From Aeromicrobium sp. Leaf245 (lineage in GTDB: Bacteria > Actinomycetota > Actinomycetes > Propionibacteriales > Nocardioidaceae), in contig NZ_OW824151.1 in NCBI RefSeq assembly GCF_942548115.1, forward strand, positions 1,302,001 through 1,366,000: a stretch of DNA of 64,000 bases, given 5' to 3'. The first letter of the stretch is position 1. Each line of letters starts with the position of its first letter. Below the pieces are notes generated by a model, which ran no database searches, had not been told where the DNA came from, and saw nothing but the letters and a program-made list of their open reading frames with translations. The position numbers and the translations under genes are program-made. Of this stretch, positions 7,536 to 15,724 are shown piece by piece.

Positions 7536-8354
7536 ATGACCCACTTCACCGACAAGGTCGCCGTCGTCACCGGCGCCGGCTCGGGCATCGGTCGCGCACT
7601 CGCCGTCGAGCTCGCCCGCCGGGGCGCCGTCCTGGCCATCAGCGACGTCGACACCGCGGGTCTGGCCGAGACCCAGCGCCTCGTGGAGGCCACGGGCGCC
7701 CGGGTGCGCGGGGACGTCATCGACGTCGCGGAGCGCGAGCGGGTCGAGGAGTACGCGCAGCTGGTGGCCACCGACCTGGGCCGCGTGAACCTGGTGTTCA
7801 ACAACGCCGGCATCGCCTTCACCGGCAACGTCGAGGAGATGTCGTACAAGGACGTCGAGAAGGTCATGGACGTCGACTTCTGGGGCGTCGTGCACGGCAC
7901 CAAGGCGTTCCTGCCGCACCTCATCGCGTCGGGCGACGGCCACGTCGTCAACGTCTCGAGCATCTTCGGCATCTTCTCGATGCCGTCGCAGAGCGCGTAC
8001 AACGCGGCCAAGTTCGCGGTCCGTGGCTTCACCGAGTCGCTGCGTCAGGAGATGGTCCTGGCCAAGCACCCGGTCAAGGTCACGTGCGTGCACCCCGGCG
8101 GCATCGCCACGAACATCGCTCGCAACGCCGACCAGGCCGAGGGGCGCGACCACGACGAGCTGGCTCGCTCGTTCGACAAGCTCGCCCGCACGTCGCCGGA
8201 GAAGGCTGCGCAGGTGATCCTTCGCGGTGTCGAGAAGGGCCGCCCTCGCGTCCTCATCGGCAACGACGCCCGTGTGCTCGACGCGGCCGTGCGGGTCCTG
8301 GGCTCGCGCTACCAGGGCGTGTTCGCCGCCGCCGGCCGTCGGTTCGGCCTCTGA
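7536..8354 (+). CDS. Short-chain dehydrogenase/reductase (SDR)
   Basis: A 272-residue classical SDR. The NAD(P)-binding TGAGSGIG is at residues 12-19, NNAG near residue 90, the catalytic Ser in VVNVSSIFG near 145, and the YNAAK catalytic Tyr/Lys near 158. D at the end of the second strand (ISDVDT) favours NAD+. The C-terminal half is typical for the actinobacterial group that is often regulated by TetR proteins and acts on alcohols, steroids or acyl chains. Substrate unknown. A promoter with a palindromic operator lies directly upstream, and a strong bidirectional terminator follows. Confidence 0.93.
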   Translation: MTHFTDKVAVVTGAGSGIGRALAVELARRGAVLAISDVDTAGLAETQRLVEATGARVRGDVIDVAERERVEEYAQLVATDLGRVNLVFNNAGIAFTGNVEEMSYKDVEKVMDVDFWGVVHGTKAFLPHLIASGDGHVVNVSSIFGIFSMPSQSAYNAAKFAVRGFTESLRQEMVLAKHPVKVTCVHPGGIATNIARNADQAEGRDHDELARSFDKLARTSPEKAAQVILRGVEKGRPRVLIGNDARVLDAAVRVLGSRYQGVFAAAGRRFGL

Positions 8355-8364
8355 CCGAGACGCG

Positions 8365-8400
8365 ACAGGGCCCCGTCACCGCTGGGTGACGGGGCCCTGT
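8365..8400. terminator. Bidirectional terminator between SDR and hsp20
   Basis: The perfect arms 8365-8380 and 8385-8400 (16 bases, ACAGGGCCCCGTCACC and its complement) enclose a 4-base loop. It lies ten bases after the SDR stop and eleven bases after the end of the convergent hsp20 gene, so it can serve both. Confidence 0.85.
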
Positions 8401-8411
8401 GGTCGTGCGGG

Positions 8412-8867
8412 TCAGCCCTGGCTGATCTCGATGCGCGTGGGCTCGGTGCCCGCGTACACGCCCGCGACGCGGACCGCGAGGATGCCGGCGTCGTAGGAGG
8501 CGCTGACGGCCTCGGCGGTCACGTGGCCCGGCAGCCCGAAGCTGCGCTCGAAGGACCCGTAGCGGATCTCGCTGATGCGACGCGCGGGCTGCTCGCCGGA
8601 CTCGCCGGCCTTGCTCTCCGCGCGCTCGTCGCGCCGCTCGCCCTTGACGACGAGGCGGCCGTTGGTCACCTCGACCGTGACGTCGTTCGAGACGTCGATG
8701 CCGGGCAGCTCGAGACGCACGACCACGTCGTCACCGTCGCGGACGGTCTCGACGGCGGGGGTGAAGTCGAGGCGCGAGGTGCTGCCGCTGGGCGAGAACG
8801 CGTTCCGGACGAGCGAGTCGAACTCGGCGAAGGGATCGCGACGGGTGAAGACGGAAACGTTGCTCAT
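8412..8867 (-). CDS. Hsp20/alpha-crystallin small heat-shock protein
   Basis: A 151-residue small heat-shock protein that holds unfolding proteins in an ATP-independent manner. The alpha-crystallin domain runs from about residue 38 to 140: FTPAVETVRDGDDVVVRLELPGID at the start, NGRLVVKGER in the middle, SFERSFGLP, and the closing YDAGILAVRV. The usual C-terminal I-x-I anchor is present as IEI. The ATG has a good SD (AGGAGG). The upstream region carries a HAIR element, so the gene is expected to be under HspR repression, as for actinobacterial Hsp20/Acr2 genes. Confidence 0.95.
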   Translation of the reverse strand: MSNVSVFTRRDPFAEFDSLVRNAFSPSGSTSRLDFTPAVETVRDGDDVVVRLELPGIDVSNDVTVEVTNGRLVVKGERRDERAESKAGESGEQPARRISEIRYGSFERSFGLPGHVTAEAVSASYDAGILAVRVAGVYAGTEPTRIEISQG

Positions 8868-8925
8868 GGTGTCCTCCTGGGGGGATCGTTCGGCCCGGCC
8901 ACCGCGACCGGGACATCCAGTTAAA

Positions 8926-8946
8926 CCTGAGTCTAGTCGACTCAAT
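8926..8946. promoter_or_regulatory. HAIR element (HspR operator) upstream of hsp20
   Basis: On the hsp20 strand the sequence is ATTGAGT-N7-ACTCAGG. It matches the HspR-associated inverted repeat CTTGAGT-N7-ACTCAAG, with the exact 7-base spacing and one mismatch in each outer arm. It lies about 60 bases upstream of the hsp20 ATG. HspR itself is not encoded in this window. Confidence 0.75.
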
Positions 8947-8991
8947 TCCCATGAGTGAGTGTATGTCAGTTCGCCGTCGGCGAACAAGGGA

Positions 8992-9543
8992 TCACGCCCT
9001 GTCCTCGACGGTCACTCCGGCCGTCAGGGCCACTTCGAGGTAGTCGCGGGCGAGGGTCTCGACGGTGGCGTGCGCGTTGAGTCCGCTGGGGTTGGGCACG
9101 ACCCAGAGCTGCGCGCCCTCCAGGTCGGTCGGCTGCCGACCGACCCGTGCACGGCGGTCGCCGAAGGCCGTGCGGAAGCTGGTGATCCCTGCGACCGCCA
9201 CCACGCGCGGACGGTGGGCACGCACCACGGCCGCCACACGGTCGCGCCCGGCGCGCACCTCGTCGTCGGTCAGCTCGTCGGCGCGGGCGGTGGGGCGAGG
9301 CGCCAGGTTGGTGATGCCCACCCCTCGCTGCACGAGCACCGGCGCGGCGAGCTCGGGCGTGGTCGCGTCGGCGGGCAAGATCCCGGCGAGGCGCAGCGCC
9401 GGGTAGAAGCGGTTGCCGGGGTGCGCGAAGTGCAACCCGGTGCGCGCCGTCAGGGGGCTGGGGTTGATCCCGACGAGGAGCAGCCGCATCCCGGGACCTG
9501 CGAGGTCGGGCACCTCCGGCAGGTCGTCGAGCGGCTCGGTCAC
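8992..9543 (-). CDS. mug: G/U mismatch-specific DNA glycosylase (Mug family)
   Basis: A 183-residue uracil-DNA-glycosylase superfamily member. It excises uracil, ethenocytosine or thymine opposite guanine. The motif I region is LLLVGINPSPLTARTGLHFAHPGNRFYPAL, containing GINPS and the HPGNRFWP-like block, with Asn as the catalytic-site residue. Motif II is VVPNPSGLNAH near the C-terminus. GTG 9543 overlaps the stop of the upstream MFS gene in the four bases GTGA, so it is translated as the second gene of that operon. Confidence 0.9.
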   Translation of the reverse strand: MTEPLDDLPEVPDLAGPGMRLLLVGINPSPLTARTGLHFAHPGNRFYPALRLAGILPADATTPELAAPVLVQRGVGITNLAPRPTARADELTDDEVRAGRDRVAAVVRAHRPRVVAVAGITSFRTAFGDRRARVGRQPTDLEGAQLWVVPNPSGLNAHATVETLARDYLEVALTAGVTVEDRA

Positions 9544-10748
9544 GACGCGGCGGCGACGGGCTCGTCGACGGTCTCCTCCTGGGTGCGCATCCCCAGGAGC
9601 GCCGCGAGGGTGCAGGCCACGGCCACCGCCACCATGAACGGGGCGAAGATGGTCTGGGGGCTCCACACGGTGGCGGCCCAGCCGGCCAGCACGGTCGGCA
9701 CCGCCATGGCGCCGTAGGCGAGCACGTAGAACGCCGACATCACCTCGCCGCGGTGGGCGGCAGGCACGTGCTGGCTCAGGTGGCGCAGGGACCCGCCGAA
9801 CGCGAGGCCGAAGAACAGGCCCACCAACGTCGAGGCCGCAGCGATCGCCCAGGCGTGACCCCAGGCCACCGCGGGCACGCACAGCACGAGCGACACCGCG
9901 GTGCCCAGGTCGCCGACGATGGCGGTCGGTCGGGCGGGCCAGCGGCCACCGACCGCCTGGCTGAGCGCCGACGCAGCCGCCGACGCACCGACCACCGCTC
10001 CGCCGAACAGCACCGACGTCGCCCCGATGGCCTCCGACGCGATCCGTGGGTACAGCGACAGCAGCACGCCGAGCACCGACCACGCGGCCATGACGCCGAG
10101 GGCGGAGAACCGGAAGTGCCCGGCGATCGAGGCCGGCACGCGCGGTCGCGCGATGTTGAGGGTGACGGAGCGGTCGTCGGTGTGCGGCTCGCGCATGCAC
10201 AGCACGGCCACCAGCAGCGCGGCCATGATGGCGACGAGCACGGCGTAGGGCAGCACGGTCGGTGCGGGGCCCATGTCGACGATCAGGGCCACACCGACGA
10301 GCGTGACCGCGATGCCGCCGTTGAACACCACGCCCGTGAGGCGACCGGTGCGCTCACCGTCGTCGGGTCGCAGGTCGAGCAGCGCGGCCGACGCGACCAC
10401 CACGACGGCGCCGACGCCGAGCCCGTGCGCCACCCGCGCCGCGAGCAGCCAGGCCACGGAGTCGGCCGCGATGAAGAGTCCGAGGCCCACCAGGATGAGC
10501 AGGACGGCGGCGATGAGCACGGGCCGGCGTCCGTAGCGGTCGGAGATCGACCCCGTGACCAGCACCGAGCCCAGCGCGGCGACGGCGTAGACGGCGAAGA
10601 CGACGGTGGTGGTGATGGGCTCGAAGCCCCACTCCTGCGCGTACAGCGCGTAGAGCGGTGCGGGTGCACCCGAGACGCCGAGCGCGACGGCCACGAGGGC
10701 GAGCAGCATGCCGAAACCCCAGCGCTGGGTCGGCTTGGTGGTGGTCAC
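9540..10748 (-). CDS. Major facilitator superfamily transporter
   Basis: A 402-residue MFS protein with about twelve membrane segments. Motif A is visible as GSISDRYGRRPVL in the loop between segments 2 and 3 (about residue 66). The second half has the shorter repeat with ALSQAVGGRWPARP. The size and sequence resemble drug or metabolite exporters; the substrate is unknown. The GTG start has SD GGAGGA. Coupled to the downstream mug gene by a GTGA overlap. An unusual inverted repeat lies about 120-180 bases upstream and may be its operator. Confidence 0.9.
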   Translation of the reverse strand: MTTTKPTQRWGFGMLLALVAVALGVSGAPAPLYALYAQEWGFEPITTTVVFAVYAVAALGSVLVTGSISDRYGRRPVLIAAVLLILVGLGLFIAADSVAWLLAARVAHGLGVGAVVVVASAALLDLRPDDGERTGRLTGVVFNGGIAVTLVGVALIVDMGPAPTVLPYAVLVAIMAALLVAVLCMREPHTDDRSVTLNIARPRVPASIAGHFRFSALGVMAAWSVLGVLLSLYPRIASEAIGATSVLFGGAVVGASAAASALSQAVGGRWPARPTAIVGDLGTAVSLVLCVPAVAWGHAWAIAAASTLVGLFFGLAFGGSLRHLSQHVPAAHRGEVMSAFYVLAYGAMAVPTVLAGWAATVWSPQTIFAPFMVAVAVACTLAALLGMRTQEETVDEPVAAAS

Positions 10749-10867
10749 GGTGTCCTCCGCGGCTCTCGGGCGGCTGGTCGCGGCGCGCGGACGGGTCCAT
10801 CGGCACCACTGCTTCGAACGCCTTCGGTGGCGTCTGCATTCCCCATCCTTGCGAACCGCGCCGGCCC

Positions 10868-10931
10868 CATTCGCGTTCTGACGCGTTGGCGACGATTATT
10901 CGCGCATGGATCGACGCGAATGCGTCAGAAC
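10868..10931. promoter_or_regulatory. Compound inverted repeat upstream of MFS-mug operon
   Basis: The left element 10868-10884 reads CATTCGCGT followed by TCTGACGC. The right element 10914-10931 reads ACGCGAATG overlapping GCGTCAGAAC. Both nine- to ten-base words recur as exact complements (GTTCTGACGC / GCGTCAGAAC and CATTCGCGT / ACGCGAATG). The stretch between is the most AT-rich part of the gap. This looks like paired regulator sites at the MFS promoter. Confidence 0.45.
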
Positions 10932-10967
10932 ACCATGCTGGGTCGGGCCGCTGGTCAGCGCCAACCG

Positions 10968-11312
10968 CTACGGGGGGATCGGGGTGGATCTGCCCAGGTC
11001 GGTGACGAGGATCCGGGCGACTCTGCGGTGGTCGTCGACGTCACCTATCCCGTCCTGCGCCATGCGCTGGGCCAGCACCTCGAGCTCTCCGCCCGAGGCC
11101 AGGCGATGATCCTCGTCGCACAGGACCACGGCGCTCCCGTTCCTGTCCGTGCGCCGGAGCACCTCGACCATCACGGTCGCCGGTGCTTCGCAGACGTGGC
11201 ACGTCGCACCCGTCGCGTCGCGAGCCTCCGCCTCGAGGTCGAACGGCACGGGCTCGTTGGAGGACGAGTAGGACGCGCCGCCTCCCGGGCGCTCGACGTC
11301 CTCTCTTGACAC
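10968..11312 (-). CDS. Small protein with putative zinc site (CxxC ... CDEDH)
   Basis: A 114-residue soluble protein not recognised by name. After a 30-residue polar N-terminus it has ATCHVCEAPA and, about 30 residues later, VVLCDEDHRLA, which may form a small treble-clef-like zinc site (three Cys plus His/Asp). The rest is charged and helical. GTG 11312 is supported by TAGAAC six bases upstream, a weaker form of the leaderless box. It precedes the MFS gene on the same strand, but 219 bases separate them. Coding status is likely but not certain. Confidence 0.55.
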   Translation of the reverse strand: MSREDVERPGGGASYSSSNEPVPFDLEAEARDATGATCHVCEAPATVMVEVLRRTDRNGSAVVLCDEDHRLASGGELEVLAQRMAQDGIGDVDDHRRVARILVTDLGRSTPIPP

Positions 11313-11476
11313 GGTGCCGTTCTACACCGCGTCAGGGTCGATGCGCAGCGGAAAAGACGGCGTGTGGAAGGGATACCGACGATCGAGCCGGATGTCTCGT
11401 GAGGGTGAGGAGTCCCTCGTCCACTCGGGGAGGAAGAGCCTGCGCACCTTTACGCTGTCGGGACGGACGAACTGAT

Positions 11477-11758
11477 GTGGCGGCACCGATGAAGACCTAT
11501 GAGCAATACATGAAGGACGCGCCTAGGAGTCATCGCGTCTGGGCCGTGTTCGCGCTGATGGGCGCCGGAGGCTCCGTTGCGGCCATCACCGGCCTGTCGA
11601 GGCCGGTGGCGCTGCTCGTTGCCTGCGCGATCTTCCTGGCCGCCAACGCGTTCATCTGGCTTCGACAGAACCCGACGCTGAAGCAGATCGAGCGGCGCAG
11701 GATGCGGGATGCCGAGGCAATTTCGGCGGACGACAGGGCGGCCCGGACCGAGGAGTGA
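11477..11758 (+). CDS. Small two-helix membrane protein
   Basis: A protein of about 93 residues with two hydrophobic segments (VWAVFALMGAGGSVAAITGL and VALLVACAIFLAANAFIWL, about residues 21-40 and 46-64) and a charged C-terminal tail. No family is recognised. GTG 11477 is chosen because GGACGGA at 11461-11467 is a fitting SD nine bases upstream; ATG 11489 in the same frame would remove four residues. A TACGCT box at 11451-11456 may be the -10. Confidence 0.65.
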   Translation: MAAPMKTYEQYMKDAPRSHRVWAVFALMGAGGSVAAITGLSRPVALLVACAIFLAANAFIWLRQNPTLKQIERRRMRDAEAISADDRAARTEE

Positions 11759-11765
11759 CACACGA

Positions 11766-11810
11766 AGCCCGCCGGACCGGTGGTCCGACGGGCTCCCGGC
11801 GTGCGCCGGG
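11766..11810. terminator. Double hairpin between small membrane gene and msrA
   Basis: The first stem is 11766-11778 with 11782-11794 (13 bp, one mismatch). The second follows at once, 11795-11800 with 11805-11810 (CCCGGC/GCCGGG). They fill the space between the stops of the convergent genes and end next to the msrA stop, so they can terminate both. Confidence 0.7.
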
Positions 11811-12461
11811 TCAGGCGTAGCTGACGCCCGTCGCGTGCAGCGGGCAGTAGCCGAAGGGGTTCTTCGCGAGGTACTGCTGGTGCGGCTCCTCGGCGTAGTA
11901 GTACTCGCCCAGGGGGGAGATGGCCGTGGTGATCCGGCCGTAGCCGGCCTTGGTCATCTGCTCCTGGTAGCGGTCGCGCGACTCCTCGGCCTGGCGCTGC
12001 TGCTCGTCGGTGGTGGTGAGCAGGACCGAGCGGTACTGGGTGCCGCGGTCGTTGCCCTGGCGCATGCCCTGCGTCGGGTCGTGGTTCTCCCAGAACACCT
12101 TGAGCAGGTCGGCGTACGTGACCTTCGACGGGTCGAAGACGATCCGCACGACCTCGGCGTGGCCGGTGCGGCCGGTGCACACCTCCTCGTAGCTGGGGTT
12201 CGGGGTGATGCCACCGGCGTAGCCCACCGACGTCGACCAGACGCCGGGCACCTCCCAGAAGGTCTTCTCCTCGCCCCAGAAGCAGCCGAGGCCGACCACG
12301 GTCACCTCGAAGCCGTCGGGGACGACGCCCGCGTCGAGCGGGGTCTCGATGGGGGTGCCGAGCACGCGGTGCGTGGTGCCCACGGCGAAGGGTCGATCGG
12401 CGCGGCCGGGCAGGGCGCTCTGCGCGTCGGGGAGCTCGGTCTTGCGGGTTCCGAAGATCAT
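11811..12461 (-). CDS. msrA: Peptide-methionine (S)-S-oxide reductase MsrA
   Basis: A 216-residue MsrA that reduces methionine-S-sulfoxide in proteins. The catalytic motif GCFWGEE is near residue 58, followed by VGYAGG and the conserved [12 protein letters not shown] and [10 protein letters not shown] further cysteine at the C-terminus (YCPLHATG) can act as resolving cysteine. The 45-residue N-terminal extension ([19 protein letters not shown]) is common in the longer actinobacterial type. The ATG has an SD (AAGGAG) with correct spacing. Confidence 0.96.
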   Translation of the reverse strand: MIFGTRKTELPDAQSALPGRADRPFAVGTTHRVLGTPIETPLDAGVVPDGFEVTVVGLGCFWGEEKTFWEVPGVWSTSVGYAGGITPNPSYEEVCTGRTGHAEVVRIVFDPSKVTYADLLKVFWENHDPTQGMRQGNDRGTQYRSVLLTTTDEQQRQAEESRDRYQEQMTKAGYGRITTAISPLGEYYYAEEPHQQYLAKNPFGYCPLHATGVSYA

Positions 12462-12550
12462 CGGGTCACACTCCTTGGGTCCACGCGTGTCAACGACCGT
12501 GCGCGGTGCGCTGTTCCCGATAGTGTCGTCCGAGTGAGGGAACCACGCAG

Positions 12551-13678
12551 GTGAGCACGCGTCCAGAGATTCCGGTCGGCGTCGAGATCGCGACGGCGTG
12601 GGCTTGGCGACTCCTCGTCATCGGGGCCGCCGGCTACGGCCTGTACTGGCTGCTCAGCTTCTTCTCCGAGGTCTCCGTCCCGATCGCCATCGCGCTGCTC
12701 GGCACCGCCCTGACCATCGGTTCCGTCGACTTCCTGGAGCGCAGGGGCCTGCCGCGTCTGCTGGCCACGGCCATCGTCGTGCTCACCATGCTCTCGTTGT
12801 TCTTCGGGCTCATCGCGCTCGTGGGCCAACAGCTCTCCACCCAGTTCTACGACCTCAAGGCCCAGGTCATCGAGGGCATCTCCCAGGTGCAGGACTGGTC
12901 GCAGAACGGTCCGCTGGGACTCAGCGACAGCCAGCTGACGCGCTACGTCGACCAGGTGCAGGACGCGATCCGCACGTTCGGCGAGACCGCCGCCGTCGAC
13001 CAGCTGGCCGCTGTCGGCACCACCCTGACGCACTTCGTCACCGGCTTCTTCATCGCGCTCTTCGCGTCGTTCTTCTTCCTCTACGAGGGCAACCGGATCT
13101 GGGCGTTCTTCGTGGCGCTGTTCCCGCAGGCCGCGCGCGAGAAGGTGCACACGTCGGGCGAGACCGCCTGGCACAGCCTCACCAGCTTCGTCCGGGCCAC
13201 CGTGCTCGTTGCGCTCACCGACGCGATCGGCATCGCCGTCGCCGCCTGGCTGCTGGGCGTGCCCCTCGCCCTCGCGATCGGCGTGCTGGTGTTCCTCGGT
13301 GCGTTCGTCCCGATCATCGGCGCACTGCTGTCGGGTCTCGTGGCGGTGCTCGTGGCCCTCGTGGCCCAGGGTCCGATCGTGGCCCTGTTCATGCTCGCGG
13401 CCGTCGTGGCCGTCCAGCAGCTGGAGTCGCACGTGCTGCAGCCGTTCCTCATGGGCCGGTTCGTGGCCGTGCACCCGCTCGCGATCATCATCGCCATCGC
13501 CGCCGGCATCACGGTCTCGGGCATCGTCGGCGCCCTCGTGGCCGTCCCGCTCGTGGCCTGCCTCAACGGCATCGTGCGTCACCTCGCCGCCGAGGCCGGT
13601 GCGCCGCTGCAGGAGGACGGACTACCCGAGGACATACCTCCCGACGCCGACTCCGACGCCGAGCCCGAGCCGGCCTGA
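12551..13678 (+). CDS. AI-2E family transporter (UPF0118)
   Basis: A 375-residue membrane protein of the TqsA/PerM family. There are about eight membrane segments: two pairs in the N-terminal half, an amphipathic soluble stretch around residues 100-160, and the family signature [21 protein letters not shown] near residue 250, then [20 protein letters not shown] near 300. Such proteins are proposed exporters of small molecules or ion-coupled porters; substrate is not known. The C-terminus is an acidic Pro-rich tail. GTG 12551 is the first start after a TAGTGT box; divergent from msrA. Confidence 0.92.
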   Translation: MSTRPEIPVGVEIATAWAWRLLVIGAAGYGLYWLLSFFSEVSVPIAIALLGTALTIGSVDFLERRGLPRLLATAIVVLTMLSLFFGLIALVGQQLSTQFYDLKAQVIEGISQVQDWSQNGPLGLSDSQLTRYVDQVQDAIRTFGETAAVDQLAAVGTTLTHFVTGFFIALFASFFFLYEGNRIWAFFVALFPQAAREKVHTSGETAWHSLTSFVRATVLVALTDAIGIAVAAWLLGVPLALAIGVLVFLGAFVPIIGALLSGLVAVLVALVAQGPIVALFMLAAVVAVQQLESHVLQPFLMGRFVAVHPLAIIIAIAAGITVSGIVGALVAVPLVACLNGIVRHLAAEAGAPLQEDGLPEDIPPDADSDAEPEPA

Positions 13679-13701
13679 GACCGTCGGCGCGCTGCATCGG
13701 C

Positions 13702-13809
13702 GGTAGGTGCACCGCGCTTCGTCACGGGTCGTCGGTAGGTGTGCCGCGGATTGGCGGGTCGAATCCGCGGGCGTCCTACCGCTCGACGGCATTCCGCGCG
13801 CCACCTACC
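13702..13809. repeat. GGTAGGTG repeat island 1
   Basis: Direct copies of GGTAGGTG with following G/C-rich bases lie at 13702-13709 and 13734-13741 (32 bases apart), and an inverted copy CACCTACC at 13802-13809 within CCGCGCGCCACCTACCTC. The same head-to-tail plus inverted layout is seen at 45383-45496 and 62324-62408. It lies between the AI-2E gene and ilvA, which point the same way. Confidence 0.7.
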
Positions 13810-13867
13810 TCTCACGGCCACGACCGGCGGACGCGGAGCGTGGGGGATCCCGTCTAGGGTGAGCAGG

Positions 13868-15061
13868 GTGGTGGACCTGCGAGACGTCGAGGCGGCGCGT
13901 GAGCTGATCGCGCCGGTGGTCGAGCGCACTCCCATGGCGCACTCGCGGTGGCTGAGCCAACGGGTCGGCACCGACGTGCACCTCAAGTGCGAGAACCTCC
14001 AGCGCACCGGGTCGTTCAAGATCCGCGGCGCCTACGTGCGCATCGCGCGGCTGAGCGACGCCGAGCGAGCGCGTGGCGTGGTGGCCGCCAGCGCCGGCAA
14101 CCACGCCCAGGGCGTCGCCCTCGCCGCGCAGCTGCTCGGCGCGAAGGCGACCATCTTCATGCCCGACGGCGCGGCCCTGCCCAAGATCGCCGCCACCCGC
14201 GGCTACGGCGCCGACATCGAGTTCGCCGGCACCGGCGTCACCGAGGCGCTCGTGCACGCCCAGGAGTTCGCCGAGCGCACCGGCGCCGTGCTCATCCACC
14301 CCTTCGACCACGAGGACGTCCTCGCCGGGCAGGGCACCGTCGGCCTCGAGATCATCGAGCAGCTGCCCGACGTGCGCACCGTGCTCGTGCCTCTCGGTGG
14401 CGGCGGGCTCGCCGCGGGCATCGCCCTGCTGCGCGAACGCCGACCCGACGTCTCCGTGGTCGGCGTGCAGGCCGCCGACGCCGCCGCCTACCCGACCTCG
14501 CTCGCCGAGGGCCACCCGGTCACCGGCGTGATGGGCCCGACCATGGCCGACGGCATCGCCGTGGCCCAGCCGGGACTCATCCCCTTCGAGGTGATCGCCG
14601 AGCAGCTCGACGACGTGGTGACCGTCAGCGAGGACGCGATGAGCGCGGCCCTCATCGGCCTCCTCGAGCGCGCCAAGATGCTCGTCGAGCCGTCGGGTGC
14701 CGCCGGCGTGGCGGCCCTGCTCGACGACCCCGGACGGTTCCAGGGCCCGGTGGTCCCCGTGCTGTCCGGCGGCAACATCGACGCGCTGCTCCTGCTCGAC
14801 GTCATCCGCCACGGCCTGTCCGCCGCGGGTCGCTTCATGCAGCTGCGGGTCCGGTTCTCCGACCGCCCGGGCGAGCTGATGCGGCTGCTCACCGACCTCG
14901 CCGACCTGCAGGTCAACGTGCTCGACGTGGCCCACGACCGCTCCGCGGAGTCGCTCGGGGTGCGCGAGGTCGAGGTCGCGGTCCAGGCGGCCACCCGCGG
15001 ACCCGACCACGCCGAGGCCTCACGTCGGCGCCTGGGCGAGCTCGGCCACCTGCTCGTCTGA
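13868..15061 (+). CDS. ilvA: Threonine ammonia-lyase (threonine dehydratase) with ACT domain
   Basis: A 397-residue PLP enzyme that converts threonine to 2-oxobutanoate and ammonia, the first step to isoleucine. The PLP lysine is in RTGSFKIRGAY (about residue 46), SAGNHAQGVA binds the cofactor phosphate side, and the glycine loop VPLGGGGLAAG is near 180. A single ACT-like domain covers about residues 320-397 (FMQLRVRFSDRPGELMRLL), as in the short form of the enzyme that can be either biosynthetic or catabolic. TAGGGT at 13855-13860 stands seven bases before GTG 13868, so the start is well placed and leaderless. Confidence 0.94.
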   Translation: MVDLRDVEAARELIAPVVERTPMAHSRWLSQRVGTDVHLKCENLQRTGSFKIRGAYVRIARLSDAERARGVVAASAGNHAQGVALAAQLLGAKATIFMPDGAALPKIAATRGYGADIEFAGTGVTEALVHAQEFAERTGAVLIHPFDHEDVLAGQGTVGLEIIEQLPDVRTVLVPLGGGGLAAGIALLRERRPDVSVVGVQAADAAAYPTSLAEGHPVTGVMGPTMADGIAVAQPGLIPFEVIAEQLDDVVTVSEDAMSAALIGLLERAKMLVEPSGAAGVAALLDDPGRFQGPVVPVLSGGNIDALLLLDVIRHGLSAAGRFMQLRVRFSDRPGELMRLLTDLADLQVNVLDVAHDRSAESLGVREVEVAVQAATRGPDHAEASRRRLGELGHLLV

Positions 15062-15072
15062 GCGTCGGACGC

Positions 15073-15110
15073 GACGAGGCCCCGGGACCATCGGGTCCCG
15101 GGGCCTCGTC
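15073..15110. terminator. Bidirectional terminator between ilvA and greA
   Basis: The perfect 17-base arms 15073-15089 and 15094-15110 (GACGAGGCCCCGGGACC and its complement) have a 4-base loop. It follows the ilvA stop by 11 bases and the convergent greA stop by 44 bases. Confidence 0.85.
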
Positions 15111-15154
15111 ATGCCTCGTGCCGCGGACTCGAGGGCCGCGTCAGGAACGGTCGC

Positions 15155-15655
15155 TCAGAAGGGCTTGGCCTCCACGATCGAGACCGTGAGCGTCTTGCCG
15201 TTGGGCGCCTCGTAGGAGGCGTCGTCGCCGACCTTCTTGCCCAAGATCGCTGCGCCGAGCGGCGACGTGGGGGAGTAGACGTCGAGGTCGACGGCCGAGT
15301 CGAGGCTCAGCAGCTCGCGCGAGCCGAGCAGGAAGCGCTCCACGTCGTCGTCGCCGGCGAACGTGACGCCGACGACCATGCCGGCCTCGACGATGCCGTC
15401 GTCGGCAGGCTTCTCGCCGACCTCGGCGCGACGCAGCATGTCCTCGAGCTGCTGGATGCGGGCGTTGGCCTTGCCCTGCTCCTCGCGGGCGGCGTGGTAG
15501 CCACCGTTCTCCTTGAGGTCACCCTCGTCGCGGGCGGCGGCGATCTTCTCGGTGATGTCGGGCATGACGACGTCCTTGAGATTCGCCAGCTCCACCTTCA
15601 GACGGTCGTACGCCTCCTGGGTGACCCAGATGGTCTCGGTGCTGGACTGAGACAT
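15155..15655 (-). CDS. greA: Transcription elongation factor GreA
   Basis: A 166-residue GreA. It enters the secondary channel of RNA polymerase and stimulates cleavage of backtracked RNA. The N-terminal coiled coil (residues 8-80) carries the tip ARDEGDLKENGGYHAAREEQ-like region with the key Asp/Glu pair (RDEGDLKEN), and the C-terminal FKBP-like domain has SPLGAAILGKKVGD near residue 133. The ATG has SD AGGAGG. A GC-rich hairpin followed by a U-rich run is located in the 5' leader. First gene transcribed leftward after the DUF4307 gene. Confidence 0.96.
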   Translation of the reverse strand: MSQSSTETIWVTQEAYDRLKVELANLKDVVMPDITEKIAAARDEGDLKENGGYHAAREEQGKANARIQQLEDMLRRAEVGEKPADDGIVEAGMVVGVTFAGDDDVERFLLGSRELLSLDSAVDLDVYSPTSPLGAAILGKKVGDDASYEAPNGKTLTVSIVEAKPF

Positions 15656-15661
15656 GTTCGA

Positions 15662-15720
15662 ACCTCCTGGAAAACAAGCGGAACCCCAGGCATCGAGCCT
15701 GGGGTCGAACGTGCAGCCTA
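15662..15720 (-). promoter_or_regulatory. greA promoter with leader hairpin (possible attenuator)
   Basis: On the minus strand a TAGGCT -10 (15720-15715) has GTGCCA 17 bases upstream (15743-15738). The expected RNA start is near 15708. The hairpin arms 15705-15697 and 15691-15683 (9 bp, ACCCCAGGC/GCCTGGGGT) therefore lie at the very 5' end of the greA transcript. The following bases read TTCCGCTTGTTTTCC, a U-rich run, before the SD. It can also end the upstream DUF4307 transcript. Confidence 0.5.
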
Positions 15721-15724
15721 GCAG

